This document shows, in pieces, positions 61,001-64,000 of a stretch of DNA of 64,000 bases. The translations under genes were made by a program, and so were the position numbers. Origin of the DNA: Colius striatus. Lineage: Eukaryota > Chordata > Aves > Coliiformes > Coliidae. The notes under the pieces were generated by a model. It made no database searches. It saw only the letters and a program-made list of their open reading frames with translations, and was not told where the DNA came from. The stretch is taken from positions 4,392,350 to 4,456,349 of the forward strand of contig NC_084773.1 of NCBI RefSeq assembly GCF_028858725.1, given 5' to 3'. Position 1 is the stretch's first letter; every line of letters starts with the position of its first letter.

Positions 61001-63873
61001 GACCTCCACGGAGCGGTTGCTGTTCCCCGGGTGCTTGACGGGCTCGTGGTGGGGGGTGATCCACATGTAGGTGGTGGCCAAGGCCGGGGGGCTGGCGTTG
61101 CAGGCCAGCAGCAGGGTCTGGCCCACCATGACGGGGAAGGGCACGGGGTGCACATCTTCGGGGCCCGACGAGCAGTTCTCAAACATGTGGCTGTATTTGA
61201 GGAACTTGATGAGGGATCTGGGCACGCTGTCGGACACCTTGCAGGTGTGCTCCTCAAAGAAATCCTTCACGGAGCTGAAACCTCGCTGCTTCCAGCGCTG
61301 CAGCATCAGGTAGAGCGGGCAGCTGCACCTGATGGGGTTGTTGTGCAGGTACAGGCCGTTCCTGATGTTTTCGGGCAGAGCCGCCAGCTCCTCCACCGGG
61401 ACGCTGCTCAGGCTGTTGGAGGAGAGGTCCAGGGTGCGGAGGCTGTAGTTGCCCAGCCCCTGCACCGAGTGGAAGGGGAAGGTGGTCAGGTTGTTCCAGC
61501 TCAGGTAGACTTTGCGCAGGCCGCTCAGCTTGGCGAAGGCGTTCTCGGCCACCCGCGTGATGCGGTTGTTGTAGAGCAGCAGCTCCTCCAGGCTCACCAG
61601 CGCCTCGAAGTAGTGCGTCTCCACGGCTCGCAGGTGGTTGGAGGACAGGTCGAGGTGCCGCAGGTAGGAGGCGTTGTGGAAAGCCTGCGGAGAGAGGTCC
61701 CTGATCTGGTTGTGGCTGACGTGGAGGGCCTCGAGGTGCGGGAGGGCGGCCAGCCAGCGGTCGTGGAGCTGGGTGAGGGCGTTGTGGCTGAGGTCCAGCG
61801 TGGTGGCGGTGGGCGGCAGCGCCCGGGGCACTCGCTGCAGCGTCTGCCGGCTGCAGCTCAGCAGGTCGGACGTGCAGATGCATGCGGCGGGGCAGCTGCG
61901 GGGCGGCGGGGCGGCGCGGCCGTGCGCGCACAGCTGCAGCAGCACCAGCAGCTCGGCCGCCCGCAGCCAGAGCGGGGCTGATGGGCCCCGGAGGGACATT
62001 GTGCCGGGCGGGAGCGTCGGCGCAGCCCGGCGGCACGGCACGGCGCGGCACGGCACGGCGAGGAAACCTGCCGCGCTCAGCCTGCTCTCCTCCTGCGCTG
62101 GCTTGGCCGGGGGGTGGCTCTACCAAGCATCCACGGAGAGCCCCCGGCTCCCCGCAAAGGCAGATCCCGATTCCAGTCGTGGGGCTTGAAAGGAGTTAAA
62201 GGGCAGCATCACCGTGCCCGGCCGTGCCGCGCCGCCACGTACCTGCGCTCCGGCCGGCCGCGGCTGCCCGGCCCCCGGGAGCTGGTGTCCGGCGTCAGCA
62301 CAGAGGCGCTCCGGCGCGGGGCTGTGCGGGGGGCTCGCCGCGTCCCGGAGCCCCGCGTCCTGGGAGAGGGAAGCCTGTCGGGGCTGAGCGCGGCTGCAGC
62401 GCCCGGCGGTGCCGCGGCCGTCGGGGAGCCCGGTGCGGCGGCGGCTCGCTGCCCGGCAGCATCTCCCGCGGAGCCGCGCGGCCGCCCCTATTTACGCCCT
62501 GGCGGTGCGCGGCGCGGGGGCCGGCCGGGATGCCATTGGCCCCGGCGTGGGGAGTGGTGGCAGTGGCCGTGGGCCCTCCTCAGCCCTGCGCGGGCAGGGC
62601 GCTGCGCAGCCGGCACCGGCTCGGTGTGGCCGCTTGTCCCCGGGGCCGCTTTGCCGACCCTCCCGCCGGGGAACGGCAGCCACGACCCGCTGTAACCCCT
62701 GACGTGACTGGGAGATAAACTCCACCCTCACCTCTGGGAGGTGTCCGACCCTGCCCCCAGGCTGGGAGTGAGGGTGGCATCACCCCAGCCCCGTTTCTGC
62801 ACTCTCAGTTGTGGTCCTTCCCACTTCTCTCATCCTCGTGAGCTGGCAGGGACCCCCCCACACCCCCCCGAGCACCCAGCCGTGGGGTGAATGGGGTGGG
62901 CAGAGCCCAGTGGGGTCCCCAGAGCAGAGGGGTGTGGGGAGGGGGTGGCCGCAGGGTGAAGGACAGGCAGGAATGTCATCGCCCAGCACCCGGAGCGTTA
63001 GTGGGAAGCCAAAAGCTCAGCTGGGAATTGGTTTCCATTAGGGCAGCAAAAAAGCTAATTTGCTTCTGCTGCTGCACATCAAGGGGCTGTTAACCCCCTG
63101 CACCCCGGCACAGGCGCAGCCCACACTGCTCCCTCCACACACTGCTTGCTGTCTGCTGCCCAGGCAGCTGTGCTGGCCCGAGGGCTGGCCACAGAGCCAG
63201 CTCTGCTCCTTGCCAAGGGCTGTGGGCAGGCCACAGCACTGGTGTCTGATGGAGACGCTTGGGAAGGTGCCCTTCAACTGTCCTGATTGTCCCCACTGAT
63301 GCTTGAAGCCAGGGAGAGCCACGACTGCTCCTTCCTGCTTGGGGAGCACCCGCTTGCCCTGGGGACCTTGAGCTGTCCCTTTGGTGCAGGGGGGCCACAG
63401 GTGAAGCTGCAGGGTGCCTTCCCTCCTTTTGTGTGCTGTGAAGTGAGGGTGGCTCTGGCTGCTCGAGCTGCCCTGCAGCTCCCCAGTCTCAGCTGGGCAC
63501 TGGGCACGAGGGCTGCAGCCTCAGCAACTGCTAATGCACCGTATTGATCCCTGGAGCTCCGAGAGCTGGGGGGAGGACGGCGGCTGCTGCAGCGGCTGCT
63601 GCTGCTGCTGCTGCCACCTTTCAGCTGCATCTGAGCATCTTCCCAGCTTGGTGCAGCTGGGAAGGGGGGGTGGCTGTGTGGACAGGGTGGGCTGGAGCTG
63701 AGGCCAAGGCCTGACTGTGTCCCTTTGCAGGGCCGAGCGCGCGACGGCGGTGCTGCTGGCGGATCCCTGCTTCCAGCTGCGCTCCATCCAGTACCTGCTG
63801 GGCCACGCCGAGCCCTCGGCGCTGGCGGCTGCCGCCCCGGCCACGGACAAGCGCCATTTCTCCCTGCACACCT
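17438..63873 (+). CDS. RNF123 (KPC1) E3 ubiquitin ligase, 35 coding exons, 3' end outside window
   Basis: RNF123 is the catalytic subunit of the cytoplasmic KPC complex (partner UBAC1/KPC2). It ubiquitinates p27Kip1 in G1 and promotes processing of NF-kB p105. Coding exons: 17438-17519, 18558-18642, 21174-21253, 21908-22005, 23111-23165, 23492-23577, 24268-24354, 24854-24921, 25808-25933, 26630-26744, 27553-27657, 27783-27908, 29084-29176, 29371-29444, 29921-30038, 30460-30559, 31017-31078, 31159-31230, 31934-32054, 32853-32954, 34110-34216, 35060-35258, 35853-35998, 36192-36275, 36793-36900, 39559-39736, 41128-41202, 41717-41804, 42053-42140, 42267-42351, 49299-49438, 49611-49799, 51436-51511, 52445-52529 and 63731-63873. 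Phases agree at every junction, giving 1215 residues and one base of the next codon. The start ([17 protein letters not shown]) aligns with the vertebrate N-terminus. The roughly 100 C-terminal residues with the C3HC4 RING are beyond the window. No disruption was seen. Confidence 0.97.
22006..23110 (+). other. RNF123 intron 5
   Basis: An ordinary GT-AG intron of 1105 bases with no recognised repeat, RNA gene or coding exon. Confidence 0.7.
25934..26629 (+). other. RNF123 intron 10: U12-type AT-AC intron
   Basis: The 5' end reads ATATCCTTTG, matching the U12 AT-AC donor consensus. Near the 3' end is CACCTTAACA, a U12-like branch site, and 11 bases after the branch A the intron ends in AC. Only this split restores the conserved residues (CG + T for Arg, then Tyr-Pro-Val). 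No GT donor in the correct phase exists at this junction. Confidence 0.88.
27553..32054 (+). other. RNF123 exons 12-20, post-SPRY region
   Basis: Encodes about residues 295-584, with the conserved family blocks [129 protein letters not shown] and [18 protein letters not shown]. No domain name is assigned; the region is probably alpha-helical. Intron 15 is U12-type. Confidence 0.93.
29445..29920 (+). other. RNF123 intron 15: U12-type GT-AG intron
   Basis: The donor is GTATCCTTTG, an exact U12 GT-type signal. TGCTTTAACT ends 10 bases before the AG, a U12 branch-site-like block at the right distance. Splicing joins CT to C (Leu) and then Phe-Asp-Val, in phase with the conserved protein. Confidence 0.85.
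34495..34903 (+). mobile_element. CR1 LINE, 3' part, sense orientation
   Basis: A long, well-preserved CR1 3' end: 'agaaggctgtttagtctgga' near 34519, 'acaaggggtgatgggatga', then 'ggttggactggatgatctct' and the terminal 'accattctgtgattctatga'. It lies in RNF123 intron 22, about 160 bases before the acceptor of exon 23. Confidence 0.92.
36901..39558 (+). other. RNF123 intron 26
   Basis: A 2.66-kb intron with no recognised repeat or RNA gene. Confidence 0.6.
39848..40137 (+). mobile_element. CR1 LINE 3' end, sense orientation
   Basis: The CR1 3' region begins near 'gtgtccagtgacaggaca', passes through 'ctggcccaggctgcccagg' and ends 'ggatgatctctaaaggtcct' plus 'gtgattctgtgatg'. It lies in RNF123 intron 27. 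Confidence 0.92.
40778..40860 (-). mobile_element. CR1 LINE 3'-end fragment, antisense
   Basis: The block 'atggaatccttgcagttgga' followed by 'aagatcattgagtccaacca' is the antisense CR1 terminus. A short fragment in RNF123 intron 27. Confidence 0.8.
41199..41346 (+). repeat. Minisatellite (36-39 bp x about 4) starting at RNF123 exon 28 donor
   Basis: Units start with 'acagg..gtaaa.agctg' at 41199, 41235, 41273 and 41312 and share 'ctgctttggg' in the middle. The first unit contains the authentic splice donor of exon 28 (exon ends 41202), so later units carry decoy donor-like sequences. Confidence 0.9.
42352..49298 (+). other. RNF123 intron 31
   Basis: A 6.9-kb intron. No coding exon of RNF123 or another gene could be supported. 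An AT-rich, homeobox-site-like stretch lies at 43738-43775 and an 8-bp inverted repeat at 42540-42558. No intact mobile element was recognised. Confidence 0.6.
49299..52529 (+). other. RNF123 exons 32-35
   Basis: Encodes about residues 1005-1167, with blocks [59 protein letters not shown] and [20 protein letters not shown]. The exon 35 donor was placed after CAGGG (GTGAGTGG) because only this phase joins to the reading frame of exon 36. Introns 33 and 34 hold no recognised gene. Confidence 0.92.
52291..52410 (+). repeat. 30-bp minisatellite (4 units) just upstream of RNF123 exon 35
   Basis: Units of 30 bases begin at 52291, 52321, 52351 and 52381 with 'ggaggagggatgcagccctg' and variants. The array ends 34 bases before the exon 35 acceptor, so it occupies the region where the branch point should be. 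Confidence 0.92.
52530..59620 (+). other. RNF123 intron 35, part left of AMIGO3
   Basis: No RNF123 exon or separate gene is supported here. It contains a 45-bp minisatellite (55538-55807) and an AT-rich stretch in otherwise GC-rich DNA at about 56410-56445. Longer open frames, for example 53278-54015, have no recognisable domain. Confidence 0.6.
55538..55807 (+). repeat. 45-bp minisatellite, 6 units, alternating variants
   Basis: Units start at 55538, 55583, 55628, 55673, 55718 and 55763. Odd units read 'cttcagtgccc' and even units 'cttcagagccc'; a ggtggc/ggtcgc difference alternates for most of the array. This gives a 90-bp higher-order unit. The 45-bp period is a multiple of three, so all frames stay open through it. 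Confidence 0.95.
59630..60481 (-). other. Predicted AMIGO3 3' untranslated region
   Basis: GC-rich non-coding sequence between the stop codon and the poly(A) signal at 59648. It includes an 11-base G run on the plus strand (about 59946-59957), which is a C run in the transcript. Confidence 0.6.
59648..59653 (-). terminator. AMIGO3 poly(A) signal (AATAAA)
   Basis: AATAAA on the minus strand, about 830 bases downstream of the AMIGO3 stop codon. It lies in a short A/T-rich patch, as expected for a 3' end, and defines a 3' untranslated region of roughly 60481 down to 59630. Confidence 0.75.
60482..61999 (-). CDS. AMIGO3: AMIGO3, LRR/Ig type I adhesion protein
   Basis: AMIGO3 is a single-pass cell-surface adhesion protein with leucine-rich repeats, known from neural tissue and myelination studies. 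The single uninterrupted reading frame encodes 505 residues, close to the usual family length. Visible parts are a signal peptide (about 1-29), LRRNT with clustered Cys ([15 protein letters not shown]), about six LRRs (for example [11 protein letters not shown]), LRRCT ([12 protein letters not shown]), one Ig-like C2 domain, a transmembrane segment ([18 protein letters not shown]) and a cytoplasmic tail ending [10 protein letters not shown]. Several N-glycosylation sequons are present. The start MSLRGPSAP was preferred because it leads straight into the signal peptide and has A at -3; an in-frame ATG at 62056 would add 19 unlikely residues. The gene lies antisense in RNF123 intron 35. Confidence 0.97.
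   Translation of the reverse strand: MSLRGPSAPLWLRAAELLVLLQLCAHGRAAPPPRSCPAACICTSDLLSCSRQTLQRVPRALPPTATTLDLSHNALTQLHDRWLAALPHLEALHVSHNQIRDLSPQAFHNASYLRHLDLSSNHLRAVETHYFEALVSLEELLLYNNRITRVAENAFAKLSGLRKVYLSWNNLTTFPFHSVQGLGNYSLRTLDLSSNSLSSVPVEELAALPENIRNGLYLHNNPIRCSCPLYLMLQRWKQRGFSSVKDFFEEHTCKVSDSVPRSLIKFLKYSHMFENCSSGPEDVHPVPFPVMVGQTLLLACNASPPALATTYMWITPHHEPVKHPGNSNRSVEVSRDGSLKIAAAKPWHSGVYVGLAISSPRNFSRLCEVNVTVQYPKPDGETFSTGLTTLLGCIVSLLLVLIYLYLTPCRCLSCCRRPAPPSPPQECSAQSSILSATPPATDGPNRKVSANKHVAFLEPVREPHNGKIRLALAEDFPDPKHPKVLQLKSDSESISSVFSDTPIVS
61880..62700 (-). promoter_or_regulatory. CpG island / promoter of AMIGO3
   Basis: CpG-dense sequence spans the AMIGO3 start codon and the 700 bases upstream. 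It includes a short GGCAC/GGCGC tandem repeat at about 62029-62062. It lies in the middle of the long RNF123 intron, as expected for a nested gene with its own promoter. The transcription start site was not resolved. Confidence 0.7.
62701..63730 (+). other. RNF123 intron 35, part right of the AMIGO3 CpG island
   Basis: No exon is seen. An AT-richer block at 63035-63065 (ccattagggcagcaaaaaag) is a candidate conserved element. A (CTG)6 run lies at 63596-63613, about 115 bases before the exon 36 acceptor. Confidence 0.55.
63731..63873 (+). other. RNF123 exon 36, last coding exon in window
   Basis: The exon starts after 'ccctttgcag' and encodes [20 protein letters not shown] onward to FSLHT, ending in T before a GTGAGT donor. 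It matches the segment just before the RING-finger region. The RING exons and the end of the gene lie to the right of base 64000. Confidence 0.93.
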
Positions 63874-64000
63874 GTGAGTGTTGGCACGGTGCTGGCAGCT
63901 GGGCTCTGCTCGCCACCCGGCCGGGCTGCTGCAGGGACACGGGGCTGCCGGCCTCGGCATCTCCTGCCACACGCCCCTTAGCCCCGGGAACAGCTCCGTA

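Noticed and set aside
60107-61981. 624-codon open frame on the plus strand
   Set aside because: It is the antisense shadow of AMIGO3, whose frame has clear LRR, Ig and transmembrane features; the plus-strand product is low-complexity.
63596-63613. (CTG)6 run as a possible polyglutamine-type expansion site
   Set aside because: It is intronic and short, so there is no coding effect; noted only as a microsatellite.

Overview
The window looks like avian nuclear DNA. It carries several CR1 LINE fragments, a compact gene-dense layout with two CpG islands, and a syntenic RNF123 / AMIGO3 pair (AMIGO3 nested antisense inside RNF123, as in other vertebrates). The species cannot be told from the sequence alone.

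Left region (1 to about 12.6 kb, minus strand): a recent tandem duplication with a repeat distance of about 7.45 kb. Each unit carries a ubiquitin-specific protease (peptidase C19) gene of the USP36/USP42/USP17 type. The right-hand copy (6186-10573) can be assembled into a complete 12-exon model of about 497 residues. All its splice phases agree, it keeps the Cys, His and Asp of the active site and two CxxC pairs, and it ends in an Arg/Ser-rich tail. The left-hand copy is cut by the window edge, so the array probably continues to the left. Next to the right breakpoint is an older, diverged fragment of the same unit (12624-12965). It is followed by a retrovirus-like primer-binding-site remnant and a 480-bp-spaced direct repeat.

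Middle and right (about 15 kb to the end, plus strand): RNF123 (KPC1), the catalytic E3 ubiquitin ligase of the Kip1 ubiquitination-promoting complex. A CpG-island promoter with a non-coding first exon (donor at 15338) is followed by 35 coding exons from 17438 to 63873. All junctions are in phase and give 1215 residues. The C-terminal exons with the RING finger lie beyond the right edge. Two RNF123 introns carry U12-type (minor spliceosome) signals, one of them of the rare AT-AC class. The introns hold CR1 insertions and three minisatellites.

AMIGO3 (60482-61999, minus) is a single-exon LRR/Ig adhesion protein inside the 11.2-kb RNF123 intron 35. It has its own CpG island upstream and a poly(A) signal at 59648-59653.

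Functionally the window puts deubiquitinase genes and an E3 ubiquitin ligase in divergent orientation. Whether this is more than coincidence is not shown by the sequence. The most unusual part is the near-identical USP-like tandem array with a C-terminal RS tail.
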